DNA of 64,000 bases from Erigeron canadensis (taxonomy: Eukaryota; Streptophyta; Magnoliopsida; Asterales; Asteraceae): positions 24,614,735 through 24,678,734 of the forward strand of contig NC_057769.1 in assembly GCF_010389155.1 (NCBI RefSeq), read 5' to 3'. Under the pieces are notes generated by a model. It was not told the origin of the DNA. It saw only the letters and a program-made list of their open reading frames with translations, and made no database searches. The first letter of the stretch is position 1. The number at the start of each line of letters is the position of its first letter. Made by a program: the position numbers and the translations under genes. Below, piece after piece: positions 11,201 to 22,725 of the stretch.

Positions 11201-14037
11201 CTTGCTTGACCCAGATGAGGTATGCACCCGGTTTCCATGTGAATATAACATTTTATTTGTTGAAATCTAAAATTATGAGAGTATTGTTGGTCTTTCAGAT
11301 TGTAAATGGTTTTTTTTATTAATCAGGGAATTCGTTTCCGAGGCCTCTCCATACCTGAATGTCAAAAGGTATTGCCAGCAGCAAAGCCTGGTGGAGAGCC
11401 ATTGCCTGAGGGTCTTTTATGGCTTCTTTTGACCGGAAAGGTAGACTACTAATCTGTGATATTTTTTTTGTAAATAATATCTTGTATTTGCTAACTACTA
11501 CCTTCAATATATTACACATTGTTATTTCGGCCATGGCCTAATTATTTCATTTTTTCTTAAATCAGGTACCAACTAAAGAACAGGTTGATTCTTTATCCAA
11601 GGAACTCCGCAGTCGTGCCACTATCCCAGGTCCTCTACTTTTCACTTCCATTAAGTTTGCACATAACTTCAGGACTTCTTGATGTCAATTCTAGCATCAT
11701 GTCGTATACATGTACGTATTGCTAAACTTCATTTGTTTATTGCAGATCATGTCTATAAAGCGATTGATGCCCTACCTGTCACAGCTCATCCAATGACTCA
11801 GTTTACCACTGGTGTTATGGCTCTTCAGGTTTATATAAAGCTATCCATCTATACTCCTTTATAAAAATTATCACACCCCCCATTTTTAGAAACAGTTACA
11901 CAATAGTTACATACAAAATTACTAAGTTACCCATACTAAACACCCACTATGGAAAGAGTTTTTATAAAATACCAAATTTGCCCTTAATGATTAATTTACA
12001 CTCTAAACCTCTACTTTAATAACTAACACTTTAAGCGCTAATCTTCTAAAAAATTCGCACTATCACAATTACATCAACCTACAACACTTGACACCCCCAC
12101 CACCACCAATAGGCCATCACTGACACCACTAGATCGCCTTCCCCACCACCGTCGCCGCATTGCGCGGGTACCATGCTCGTGTTTCTTGCATTTTCTAGCG
12201 GAGAACTATAATTGATTATTTAAACATTACTTTTATATATAGAGAGAGCTCTGATCTTAAGATATAGAAAACATTATTTCTATTCCCTGTTATGACTCAA
12301 TTTTATAGATAGAATTCTTTCTTTTCACTCATTGAAGTAATATGATGGGGAGTTAAGTTACACCTAGGCATAATTAAATTGTAGGATTAGTTTAAACTTT
12401 TATATCTTGATATTCAACTACTCAATCTTGGTCAGGTACAAAGTGAATTTTCCAAAGCATATGAGAAGGGGATCCATAAATCCAAGTGAGTTATTTCAGA
12501 AAGATTTATCTGTTAAAATAACTCTTATACTCATTTACAATTAAATGTAAGATTTTTATCCTTCTTATAGATACTGGGAGCCGACATATGAGGACTGTCT
12601 TTCATTGATTGCCCAAGTACCAGCTGTAGCTGCATATGTCTACCGCAGGTATATTTAATTTTCTATAGTAGTGCTCATGACTTCAGTTTTTCATCTCCTA
12701 AATGTTTATCCAAAAAGCTAGATTATTATCGAAATAGTATAAGCTTTGCAATCATATTAGATACATTATATACTTACAAAAAGGGTAGCACTTTTGGAAG
12801 AAAAGTGATCCTCGTTAATTCTATACTATTCAATCCAACCCCCAACATAATGGTAGTCATTTTGACCTACGACGTACTTGACCCATTACCCATATTGTCC
12901 AACCCTCCCAATTTGCCATCTCTATTATTGCATCCTTCTGTCAGTTGAATAGTTAACTTGAACTGTCAAGTTTTATGCATGTGGATATTCTTCTCTAGCT
13001 AATAGGTTTAAATTTACTCTTCTGTTTAACTGTTTTGAAGGATATACAAAAACGGAGAAAGGATACCCATGGATGACTCGCTAGATTATGGTGGAAATTT
13101 TGCACACATGCTTGGATTTGATGGTCCTGAAATGCAAGAGCTAATGAGACTATATGTCACTATCCACAGGTGGGCCTTTGTCTCTGCAGCACTGAGACCA
13201 TGTCAGATTTATATTTATTATCATAAATTCTTTCTGACTATTGAATTGTTTATTGAATTGTTGTAGTGACCATGAAGGTGGAAACGTCAGTGCTCACACT
13301 GGTCATCTTGTAAGCTTTTGATCCTTTTCCTATACATATCTAGTCAGGGGTTCTTAAGAGTTTTAAAGATATACCGTTTAAAAGGGAATAAGACAATACA
13401 TGGTACAAGTATATTCCTATCACTAATAATGTGTCCTAGTCCATCTTAACATTAAATATGAGCTATTTCAAGTTGTTCCCTTTCTCTTATTTCAGCGAAT
13501 GTAATTGGTTATCTTGCATGCTCTTTTAATCTTTTTTATGATTATTTAGGTTGCTAGTGCCCTCTCGGATCCATATCTTTCATTTGCTGCAGCATTGAAT
13601 GGCCTAGCTGGACCTCTGCATGGTTTGGCTAATCAGGTATACCTTTGCTGGTGGTGTTTTCTTTTATCTATATCCCTCTGTGCTGTTTCTTCCACTATTA
13701 TCAGAAAAAAAGAGCTTTATATCATATGATGTCCTATATAGTTCACCTTTTTTGTGAGGTTTATGACTGAGAGAGCCTGTTATATGATCTTGTATCTCGT
13801 TTCGCTACACACAAAGTAACTGTGACGTATTCTGGTGAAAATATTTTGTCCCTGCTTCACTTTCTCACTGTATATTATTGCTGCAGGAAGTATTACTATG
13901 GATAAAGTCTGTGGTAGATGAATGCGGGGAGAACATAACCAAGGACCAACTGAAAGACTACGTCTGGAAAACCTTGAACAGTGGCAAGGTAATGTGATGG
14001 AGTTCTGTTTTTTAGATACCCAACAGAATGTTTGTTG

Positions 14038-14070
<33 letters not shown>

Positions 14071-15526
14071 CACACACACACACATGGATATCCGTAAAAT
14101 ATGATTGAAGCAAAATAATCACGATTGGTTCATGGCTGTATTACAAGTGAGCTCCACCATGTTTAGTTCTGTGCATGCTGATTTAGGTTTTCCTTTCAGT
14201 CCAAAAATGAAAATAAAATGTGCTGGTTAGCCTTCCATAAGCTGGCTGGGTGGTTTGCTGTTATTCTAAACTGTCACATACAGTCCTGGTTGTGATTTGA
14301 AGGTCTAAAGTCTAAACCTGCTTAGGCTGAACCATTCGTCTGTATCTATACACACTATTCTAATTCATTTACGAGAGAACATCGAGCTTTTAGAGTACGC
14401 AGATGTTCAAGACCTTGTTACCTAAACTGGTTTTAAGATTTGCTTTAGTTTTCTTATTAAATATTTTAAAAACCCAGATTTCTCAGCCTGAGCCAGAGCC
14501 GCCAAGTAATGATTTCAAAGCCTTAGTTGTTTTTGGTCCATCTGGAACACTATAAATTCGTATAGTTCGGTCTGGAAAAATGTGAAACTGAGATTAATTG
14601 TTTGGGTGAAATATATAAGCCAAAGTGAACCCTGGTCATCCTTACTTTCATTGTAATTGGTAGTTCATTGTATCTTAAATTCCACCTCTCATTTTAAAAT
14701 GCAGGTTGTTCCTGGATTTGGGCATGGTGTTCTGCGAAAAACAGACCCCAGATACATATGCCAACGAGAATTTGCATTGAAACACTTGCCTGATGATCCT
14801 CTATTCCAGCTGGTTAGCACCTCACACTAGATATGGGAATAGGTTTTCAATTTACATCTAATGGACTCAGATACCTGACCATCTATTCCTTTTCTGTTCA
14901 TCGAATTTTTATAGGTGTCAAAACTTTATGATGTGGTACCACCAATACTAACAGAACTTGGCAAGGTAAGCTGATTTATATATAAATTTTGTTTTTTAAT
15001 CTTAAAAAGGAAATGAAAGTTTTTATCCAGATTGGTACTTTTTTTTCTCGGTTATCCAATCTTGATAGTGGAGCTCATGTTTCATCATTTTTTCTCTCTA
15101 TTAATGTCTGTAGGTGAAAAACCCATGGCCCAATGTTGACGCTCATAGTGGGGTGTTGCTCAACTACTACGGTTTAACTGAAGCAAGGTATGCAACTTTT
15201 TGTTTTTCTGAATTTTTTGTTTTAAAAGAATCATAATGTGATGCCTACACTTTGTGGATACAAATGTTGAACTCTCAGATATTACACTGTTCTCTTTGGC
15301 GTATCGAGGGCAATTGGAATCTGTTCTCAGGTTAGATCTTGGATTTCAATACCTTTCATTTTAGTCGTTATGATTCTTTTATTGTTTATCACATAAGCAT
15401 GTCCTACTCTTACTGTGGTCTTATTCTTTGCAGCTCATATGGGACCGGGCTCTTGGGTTGGCATTGGAAAGGCCGAAAAGTGTTACAATGGAATGGCTTG
15501 AAAACCACTGCAAGAAATCTGCATAA
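8277..15526 (+). CDS. CSY4: Mitochondrial citrate synthase, 19 coding exons
   Basis: Condenses acetyl-CoA with oxaloacetate to citrate, the entry step of the TCA cycle, in the mitochondrial matrix. Coding exons: 8277-8327, 9628-9690, 10443-10484, 10927-10992, 11154-11219, 11327-11440, 11566-11629, 11746-11828, 12436-12485, 12571-12648, 13041-13169, 13267-13309, 13550-13636, 13887-13988, 14705-14812, 14915-14965, 15114-15187, 15279-15330, 15434-15526. All junctions are GT..AG, the frame is continuous, and the product is 471 residues, close to the plant CSY4 length. The first ~35 residues are Arg/Ser-rich and nearly free of acids, as in a mitochondrial presequence. The active site is complete: H307 in GPLHGLAN, H353 in PGFGHGVLR and D408 in NVDAHSG, at the same spacing as His274/His320/Asp375 of the pig enzyme. 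No peroxisomal targeting signal is seen (C-terminus KKSA). Introns 1, 8 and 10 contain transposons. The symbol follows the Arabidopsis mitochondrial type. Confidence 0.96.
8503..8911. mobile_element. Mutator-type foldback MITE in citrate synthase intron 1
   Basis: The element (8512-8902, 391 bp) is nearly a perfect palindrome: left-arm words such as 'gatgcattaaaagtccataa' and 'gcataactaattatcatta' recur in reverse complement in the right arm. It is flanked by identical 9-bp copies of ATAGGATAT (8503-8511 and 8903-8911). A 9-bp target duplication and termini GGGTAACACTCC / AGGGTGACAATC point to a non-autonomous Mutator-like element. It has no coding capacity. Confidence 0.8.
11848..12179 (+). 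mobile_element. Non-autonomous Helitron in citrate synthase intron 8
   Basis: The 332-bp segment begins A|TCTATACTCC and ends with a GC-rich hairpin region (CGCCGCATTGCGCGGG), then TACCATGCTCG|T. This matches the plant Helitron layout of a 5' TC, a 3' hairpin shortly before CTRR, and insertion between A and T, with CTCG in place of CTAG. The body is CA/CCACC-rich and non-coding. A related end occurs at 37730-37756. The host intron still has normal splice sites. Confidence 0.6.
12840..12926. repeat. hAT-type MITE end in citrate synthase intron 10
   Basis: The segment 'cttgacccattacccatatt...ccaatttgccatctcta' is the typical right end of a hAT-related MITE (reverse complement TAGAGATGGCAAATTGGG). 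The same element is present at the matching place in the downstream citrate synthase duplicate (about 16755-16800). The left border was not resolved. Confidence 0.5.
14038..14083. repeat. Compound (TA)n(CA)n microsatellite in intron 14
   Basis: About ten TA repeats are followed, after 'gac', by about ten CA repeats within citrate synthase intron 14. It is likely length-polymorphic. Confidence 0.9.
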
Positions 15527-16440
15527 TTTTGTAAACAAAACGAATCCATTTCATTTATTTAAAAATCCAAATAATAATAATTGTTTGTAGATATGCAGTA
15601 GTCGTATGAAAAGCCTAGGCATGAGTGGTGCCTATTAAAGCATTATTGTGGTTATTTGGTCGGCTTACATTTATAGTTACGAACTAACATATCTTGTAAT
15701 TTATAAATCTGGTGTTCTTGGTAACAGCTATGCCGGTTTTGCTGAAGTATGGAAACATCTTTATTATCTTGATATTTACAATTCTATTATTCTTGGGAAC
15801 TCTTGACTTGATTATCATGTACTCTTTGTATTAGTAAGAAAGTACTAATAAAAGTAGTAAAAAACTAAGTGTTCGGTGCCCAGAAAAGCATTTTCAAAAG
15901 AACTGTGAAAAAAGTTTGGAAAATGAAAATACAAAGGTAATATTGCATGTACTTGAGTAATTTTTTTGATAGTGGTTATTCTTTAACCCTCCCCTAGTCC
16001 CTCCCCAGAAAAAAAAAAAAAAAAAAAAAAGAACACCTTACTATTTTAGTTCTGATAGAAATGTCTATCTTTCTAACGTAGGTCTGAATTAAATTGTTCA
16101 TTGTTAAAGTCTTAAAATAATAATAACAAGATGTAATTGATTGGCAAGAATTTTGTGTCCCTCAAGACCCAGGCAGATGGCTTCATGGTGGCCAACCCAC
16201 ATAAGTGAGTTGGTTTATATTTTGTTGTCTTAAGGGTCACATATTTATCATTTTTGTTGTATTGATAGATGTTTCCGAAATATACAGCTCTTTGGACAGA
16301 CAATCGCTCCTCCACCGGTCTGTTAAAAGAGATGATGACTTTGTAAAAATCAAAGGGCCAGAAACGGGAGGCTGAATATGATGCTTAGGACGAAGAATCT
16401 TTGATAGTTTCAATAATTAATGGAGCACTAAGTTTATTTT
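15527..16440. other. 3' UTR of citrate synthase and spacer
   Basis: Holds the 3' end of the citrate synthase transcript and AT-rich spacer with a run of about 23 A at 16008-16030. An uninterpreted piece at 16112-16320 is open on both strands but resembles no family I know. Confidence 0.4.
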
Positions 16441-18122
16441 CTAGTGTTAGAGATTATGATTGTATTTTGTATGTAGATGTTTTAGTAAGCATGTACAATT
16501 CTTTTGACCTTGCTCATTTGCTAAAGTTGATGTGCATAAATGATTAATATAGAATACATGTATTGTCATGTTATACAATCAGCAATTTGTTGAACTTTAG
16601 AATCATGAGAGTATGGTTGGTCATTCATGTTAAAAATGGACTTTTTTCTAATAATCAAAATTCATTTCGAGGGTCTCTTTATACCTGAATGTCGGGAAGG
16701 TACTGCCAGCAGCAAAGCCCGGTGGAGAGCCATTGCATGTGGGTCTTTTGTGGTATTATCCGTATTATCCAACCTGTCCAATCTGCCATCTCTACCATTT
16801 ATATCTCTCAGTTAAATAGTATACTTACTTGAAGGATATGCAAAAATGGAGAAAGGATACCCATGGATGTCTCACTATATTATGGTAGAAATTTTACACA
16901 TGCTTGGATCTGATGGTCCTGAAATGCAAGAGACCATGTCAGATTTTGATTTATTATCATACAATCATGTGACCGAAATATGCTTCTGACTAATGATTTG
17001 TTGTAGTGACCATGAAGGTGGAAACGTCAATGCTCACACTGGTCATCTTGTAAGCATTTGATCCTTTTCCGATACATATAGTCAGTGGCCCTTAAGGGTT
17101 GTAAAGATGCACCGTTGAAAAGGGATTAAAACAAAGCATAGTTTATGACTATATATATACACATATCTTTCCCTTTCCCTTTCTGTTATTTCAGCTAATT
17201 TAATTGGTTAGCTTTCATGCTCTTTTAACCTTTTTTATGAATATTTAGGTTGCAAGTGCCCTCTCGGATCCATACCTATCATTTTCTGCAGCATTGAATG
17301 GTTTGGCTGGACCTCTCCATGGTCTGGCTAATCAGGCATATCTTTGCCGGTAGTGTTTTCTTATTTATATCCCTCAGCATTGTCTCTTCCATTATCATCA
17401 GAAACTATAGAAAGGGCTTTATTGTATATGCTTATGTGAGGCTAATGACTAAGACAACCCATAATATGATCTTGTATCTCGTCTTCGCTACACACCAAGT
17501 AGTTGCCAGTGGTAGTTTTTTGTTCCTTCTTCACTTGCTCATATGTATGTTATTTAGTACTGGAAGTATTGCTATGGATGAAGTCTGTGGTAATGAATGT
17601 AGGGAGAACATAACTAAGGACCAACCAGAAGGCTATGTCTGAAAACCGTGAAGAATGGCTGTCATACAATATGAAACCTGCGTAGGCTGAAGGTCTAAAC
17701 CTGCTTATTGCAGTTAGTTTAGGACCTCAAGCTTTTAGAGTACAGGGATGTTCAAGACCTTGGTACCTAAACTTGGTTTAAAGATTTGTTTTAGTTTTCT
17801 CATTGTATCTTTAATTGTTCTACCTCTCATTATGATATGCAGGTTGTTCCTGGATTCGGGCATGGTGTTCTGCGAAAAAGTGCCAATGAGAATTTGATTT
17901 GAAACACTTGCCTGATGATCCTCTGTTCCAGCTAGTTAGCGCCTAATAGTAGATATGGGAACAGGTTTTCATTTTACATTCCAATGGATCTGAGATATAC
18001 CTGACCTCATCTTTTCTTTTTCTGTTGATCGGATTTCTTTAGGTGTCAAAACTTTATGATGCGGTACCGCCAATACTAACAGAACTTGACAAGATAAACT
18101 GCTTTATATCGGGTTATCACAT
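16440..18122 (+). pseudogene. Truncated tandem duplicate of citrate synthase
   Basis: Copies of citrate synthase exons 6 (about 16659-16753), 11 (16835-16932), 12 (17007-17049), 13 (17249-17335), 14 (17563-17655), 15 (17843-17934) and 16 (18043-18093) lie in order with recognisable intron sequence between them, so this is a DNA-level duplicate, not a retrocopy. It begins with sequence matching introns 3 and 5. Exons 7-10 are deleted: exon 6 is joined directly to the intron 10 MITE. The end of exon 11 and part of exon 15 (the TDPRY region) are missing, and exons 17-19, including the catalytic Asp, are absent. Several splice sites are destroyed: exon 6 acceptor CAG to CAA, exon 13 donor GT to GC, exon 14 acceptor lost, exon 16 donor GT to AT. 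Exon 14 has an in-frame stop. No functional product is expected. Confidence 0.93.
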
Positions 18123-18457
18123 CGAATGCTCATCATTCATCAAATATGGCTAGAGCTTAGAATTCATGTAAAAAAATCAATCACCATACACTTCATACTT
18201 TGTTATATACACCATGGGCATCTCATAGTTACCACAACACTGGAAGAACACAGATCCTTGCAATTAAATGAACACAAGAAACCAAATTAAGTTACAAATC
18301 TAAGGACACCCATTAAATCTCGGATGCATAGTCGAACATGATATAAGGAGACTTATTTTCCCATTGTTCAATTGAATAAGTATAAAACTTTTAGCCAAAT
18401 GAATTTATTACTTAAACCAAAGGCAAATAGAACATAAACCTGACACGTATTAGTATA

Positions 18458-19967
18458 CTACTTGGACGACTGTTCTGCCACTTTATCATCAGCGTCAATC
18501 GATGCTGCAATACTTCGTCTTTGATCAGAAGTTGCAGTGATAACCGGCATCCATACATCAGCAGTATTACTCAACAGTGACTTCACTTGGGGATCAGAAG
18601 CCATGGCTGAAGATATCATCTCATCAACATTGTCAAGCTTTGCAGATAATCTATCCAACTCTGATGCTAGTTCAAGCTGATATATTCAACACAATTTTAA
18701 GTTACTTAAAAAATTGGTAAGAATGAGTATGAAGTTGAAACCGGAATTACCTCATCAGGAATCTGTGTAGACTTTGAAGGAACTTTGGTAACTTCTAACC
18801 CAAGAGCTTCGATTTTGGCACGTAACTCAACTTCTTCCTGATTTGTCAATGATTCCACCTATATAAGTTTAACACAAGCAACAACTTTTGTTAGGGATAT
18901 GTGTGAGATGAGTCCACTGAATAGCAAGATTTGGGAACTCGACCATTTGGTGTCTTCAATGACTAACCAAGCTGAGCTTGGGGAAAGCGGCCTCAAGTTT
19001 GATATGTTGGCGACTTTAAATGATTCTATCCAATGCAATTTACTCTATTTAATAGCCATTTGACTTAGCTTGGTGAAAAAAGATTTGACTGTAATGTTAA
19101 AGAAAAGTCTAACTTTAGTCCTAAACAAGCTTTTTGTGAGCCAGGTCAAGTTAAGGGTCATGCCTAACTAAGGTATGAAAGCCCATATGCCATAGAAACC
19201 AAGTCGATCCAAGCTAAAGCTGAAGCTCAAGCTTTTGGCAATTCTTGCAAAAATGAGTTTTTAAGCTTGCAGAAGACCATAATGCCCTTCCGAAGGTGGC
19301 ACTTTTCACCCATTTACCTAAAACTTGTGTTTAAACTCAGATACATTAAGCTTCAAACTTTTCCATAAACAAATCGAATTAATTGCATCACCACGTCGAG
19401 TGGGCGCGTGTTAAAAGTTTCTCTAAGTATTTTTCAAATGCTTACAATGATCCTTGGCATAAATTATCCACTACATTTTCAATGACCCTTAGCGTATATG
19501 AATATTACCGATCAAACGATGACATAAACTCCAAATATAACACATTAACTACCTAAGAGCATTAATCTAAGTTTCTAAGTACGCCAAATCGGTATTAAAA
19601 CTAAACATTCAGAAGTCGTCCATTTCCTAGCTCGATCTCTTCGTTCCCCATTTAAAGTAATAGAGAGATCCTTAAAAATCAAACAGAAAACTAAAAACAA
19701 CCGGAAAACTATAGATGTTTTTACTTACATTCTAACTACATATGATTATGATTTATGAACACTCTATCAATTTTATGATTTCAAACACCCACAACATCAT
19801 ATCTCCAAGCATAAAATACAAATAATAATATTCCCTAACATCATAAAATTTATCAAAATTCTCAAAATCCAATAATTTAAGAATACCTGTTGTAGGAGAT
19901 TAGATAGAAGGCCAAAGAATTCAGTGTCTGGAACTGATGACGACGTTGCTTTACGTTCTTCACCCAT
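18458..19967 (-). CDS. Small conserved-looking protein of unknown function
   Basis: Three minus-strand exons join in frame: 19967-19887 (starting MGEERKATSS), 18858-18751 and 18676-18458 (stop TAG). All introns are GT..AG. The product is 135 residues, charged and Leu-rich. Residues ~15-60 (FFGLLSNLLQQVESLTNQEE, then ELRAKIEALGLE) and ~64-95 (ELASELDRLSAKLDNVDEMI) look like amphipathic or coiled-coil helices, followed by a short 'ADVWMPVITA' motif and a polar tail. No signal peptide or membrane segment is seen. Clean splicing and balanced composition argue it is real, and I have the impression of similar small plant proteins, but I cannot name a function. It converges on the citrate synthase duplicate. 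Confidence 0.75.
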
Positions 19968-21050
19968 TTTTTATAATTATTATATTTTCTTTCTTTCTTG
20001 GCAATTGGATATTGCTTTTCTTCCCCCTCTTTGTGATTCAGATGAAGCTCCGTTTCCTTATTCTATGTTTTTAGTTTTTTACATTTATTTTTCTATTGCA
20101 AAATAGAAATAGACACCGAGCGGATTGAATTATTAAAGTCTGGTCTAGTGGCTTAAGTTTTGAAAACCAGATTATTTGGTTCAGTTACGACTTGATCAAA
20201 GAAAAAACTATGAAAAACCGGACCAGACCAGACCGTACTTCTTCATTTCACAACTTGAAGAAAAAATGACTTTATCAAAAGTCATAAAGCTTAAATATTC
20301 TCTGAAAATAAACACTTTTATGCTCCAAATTTTTTAAAGTTTCATTATAACGAACAAACTTATATTTCAAATTTATAATCTTTTTTTTTAAAATTTATTT
20401 CAAATTTATAATTAGTTTTACATTTCTAGTATAAACAAAAAAAACTTTTTCAATATATAAGTGTTATATCTGTTATTAATATTTGGATAAAGTTTTTACC
20501 TAAAGTTGGAATACATTAAAACAAATAGTTTGACACGCTAGTAATTCATTTAATATTTATATTTTTAGTTTTAAGTGTTTGTTATGGATCTTAACCCAAA
20601 TCTTGACATTTATATACACAATTATACACAATTACATGTGATTGACTTGCATACATGTGATCATAGCAATATTCGTGTACATGTGATCAAAAATCCAAAT
20701 CTCCACATAATTGTATAACGAATGATAATTCATGCCTCCACACAATTATAAACTTCAAAATTACACATAAGTTATTCAGAAAACAGTCAAAAAACAATTT
20801 TCATGTAAAGAATAATCATCGGTTGGGCTTGATTTGAAAAGTTCTCAAAGGTTTTCGCAAAAAAAAGGGTTCTCAAAATAATTTTACCCTATATATATAT
20901 AAATCATACAGATCATTGTTTTTTAATTGCAATAATTTGTTAAGAAACTCAACCCAAAACATGATAGCATCATAAAACTAAGATCAAAACTTACATAGGA
21001 TAGCATCACTGTACATACAAATAGAAGTCAATTGCCCATACCATAGCATC
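19968..21050. other. Upstream region of the small gene and intergenic DNA
   Basis: AT-rich. Contains a possible short repeat near 20125-20230 with 'gtctggt' / 'aaccggaccagaccag' words. No gene is seen. Confidence 0.35.
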
Positions 21051-21055
21051 ACTGC

Positions 21056-21160
21056 CCATACACAAATAATCCATGCTTGAGTTCAAAGTGATCCTTCACT
21101 ATTTTATAGTTGTACAAAAGAAGAAAAATAGTTGTTTTTCCAAGGCCATCCATACCAACG
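21056..21160 (-). pseudogene. Isolated NLR P-loop fragment
   Basis: On the minus strand the frame reads a decayed NB-ARC P-loop, VGMDGLGKTT, followed by 'YNYKIVKDHFELKHG', which aligns with the same region of the neighbouring NLR relic (GMGGVGKTT ... VKDHFDLKTW). Nothing else of the gene is preserved next to it. It is a second, separate NLR remnant in the same orientation. Confidence 0.65.
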
Positions 21161-21235
21161 AAAGAAAAGGAAAAGAAAATATAGAAAAAAAATTGAAAAA
21201 AAGAAAAGAAAAAGAAAAGGAAAATAAATGAACAA
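21161..21235. repeat. Purine-rich low-complexity tract
   Basis: An (A/G)-rich run built from 'aaagaaaagg' and 'gaaaaa' words lies between two NLR fragments. Confidence 0.7.
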
Positions 21236-21264
21236 TTTTCTAAGTGAAATAAAGGAATGATATC

Positions 21265-22282
21265 TCCAACCTCCCAAAACTAACTCTTGATGATACCTTG
21301 AGCAATCAGTTTGAGTGACGGATGGCCGTCAAAGTTTTGTTCACCTAGCGCAGATTGAGCCAATAAACACATAGATACCTCCTTCTTCCGCATGGTGACA
21401 AGAAATTTAATTACTACCATGTGCCCCAACATCAACATCAAAAGAACTTTTAAGAACCCATTTGTTGTGGTCTTCATTCCACATATTGTCTTAAATGACC
21501 AAGAACCTTTTCTTTGAAAGTTTTTCTATAAGGGCAACATGAAGCAGATCCAGGTTAGCAAGTTCTTTGTTATCACCTACAACTTGATAAATTTGCTTAC
21601 TAATACTGAATACATCAAACTAGTCGAAACACAAACCCAGGTCTTGAGATCAAAGTGATCCTTTACTCTCATATCGTTATACAAAAGTCGGGAAAGAGTT
21701 GTTTTTCCGACGCCACCCATACCAACTATGGACACAATCCTGACCACGTTTTGATTACTATTGCTTGTCTCTTCATCCCCCAACAACTTCCCGATCAATG
21801 CAAGTTTATCTTCTTCCATACCCAAAACTTTGGACACATTAACAGATGATGTTTCCTGGGATTGTACATCTGTTTTATTTGAACTTTCAATTTTCACATT
21901 CATATTCAAAGATAGGTCCCTTGACTGCCCGAAAAGATCATGCAATCTTTGGGTAATATCCTCTAGGTTTTCGATAACTTTTTGACGATATATGATGCTA
22001 CTAGGAGTGAAATTCAGAAAACAAGATAGGACGATTCTCATTAAGTACATCCTTTATGTCGTACGCCAGACGCTCGAGCTCAAGCACCCACAGGTAAACA
22101 GCTTTTTGTGTTACTTCCTTCTGGTCCGCATGAGCCAGCACAACTTGAATTAGGGATAACTTTCTCTCCCATATCTTCAGCTGAGTATCGATTCTTTCAA
22201 TTCCAGAAAAATTCATCAAGGTAGCAGAGCATAACTTATCAACAACCGTATTCACAACAATGCTAACGACGGTTTCAACCAT
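21265..22282 (-). pseudogene. Truncated CC-NBS-LRR (NLR) disease-resistance pseudogene
   Basis: The minus-strand start at 22282 opens an Rx-type coiled-coil domain (MVETVVSIVVNTVVDKL...; 'LAYDIKDVLNE' corresponds to the conserved YDxxDVLDE motif). Right after it, near 22040-22020, the frame shifts and about 40 codons of the usual CC-NBS linker appear to be missing. The NB-ARC domain resumes with 'RQKVIENLEDITQRLHDL' and the P-loop GMGGVGKTT (about 21720-21700), then 'VKDHFDLKTWVCVS'. Downstream frames are broken: the kinase-2 region reads FLVI-stop-DNMWNE, and only scraps of the later NB-ARC remain near 21300-21450 ('GEQNFDGHPSLKLIAQGI'). No LRRs are present. Intact members are cytosolic immune receptors; this one cannot be functional. 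Confidence 0.88.
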
Positions 22283-22725
22283 TTTTAGTAATGGTTACAG
22301 GATTGTTTGTCTGCTTAGGAATTGAAAATGAAGATGAAAAGCTAATTTGTGGTTTCTAGTGTTTTTTTTTTTGAAGATTAAAACTTTATTGGAGATTAAA
22401 AGCTAGGGAGAAGCTGGTAAACGATGTTGAAACTAGAAGTTAAATTCTCTCCGAACCAATTTGTATTTAGATCCACTTATGGAACAGAGCTTAATGGATG
22501 AGGTTGCTTTTGAAGAGTTAAAAAGGAGTTGTATTAGATCAGGAAGTTTATTAATGATTAAAGAGTAAAAACAATGATATCAGATGCTGTATGGAAGTGT
22601 AATTATATTGAAGAGTAAAAACAGTGATATAAGATATTGTACGGAAGTTGCACAAAGAAGGTGCCAAACCCTTTTTCTTTTTCCTTTTTTGAGTCTGTAT
22701 GTTCAACTTCTATTGATGATTAGTA
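22283..22725 (-). promoter_or_regulatory. 5' flank of the NLR relic, copied again at 28.35-29.0 kb
   Basis: The leader and upstream region ('gattgtttgtctgcttagga', then 'gaaaatgaagatgaaaagct', later 'gaagttgcacaaagaaggtg') recurs twice near 28.35-29.0 kb. This region is therefore the promoter and leader of a small NLR family that was tandemly amplified and decayed. Confidence 0.6.

Noticed and set aside
13780..14085. Minus-strand frames with Cys-Val and Ile-Tyr repeats
   Set aside because: They are translations of the (CA)n/(TA)n microsatellite and the antisense of citrate synthase exon 14.
17298..17642. 114-codon plus-strand frame
   Set aside because: It runs out of frame through exons 13-14 of the citrate synthase duplicate; no independent gene.
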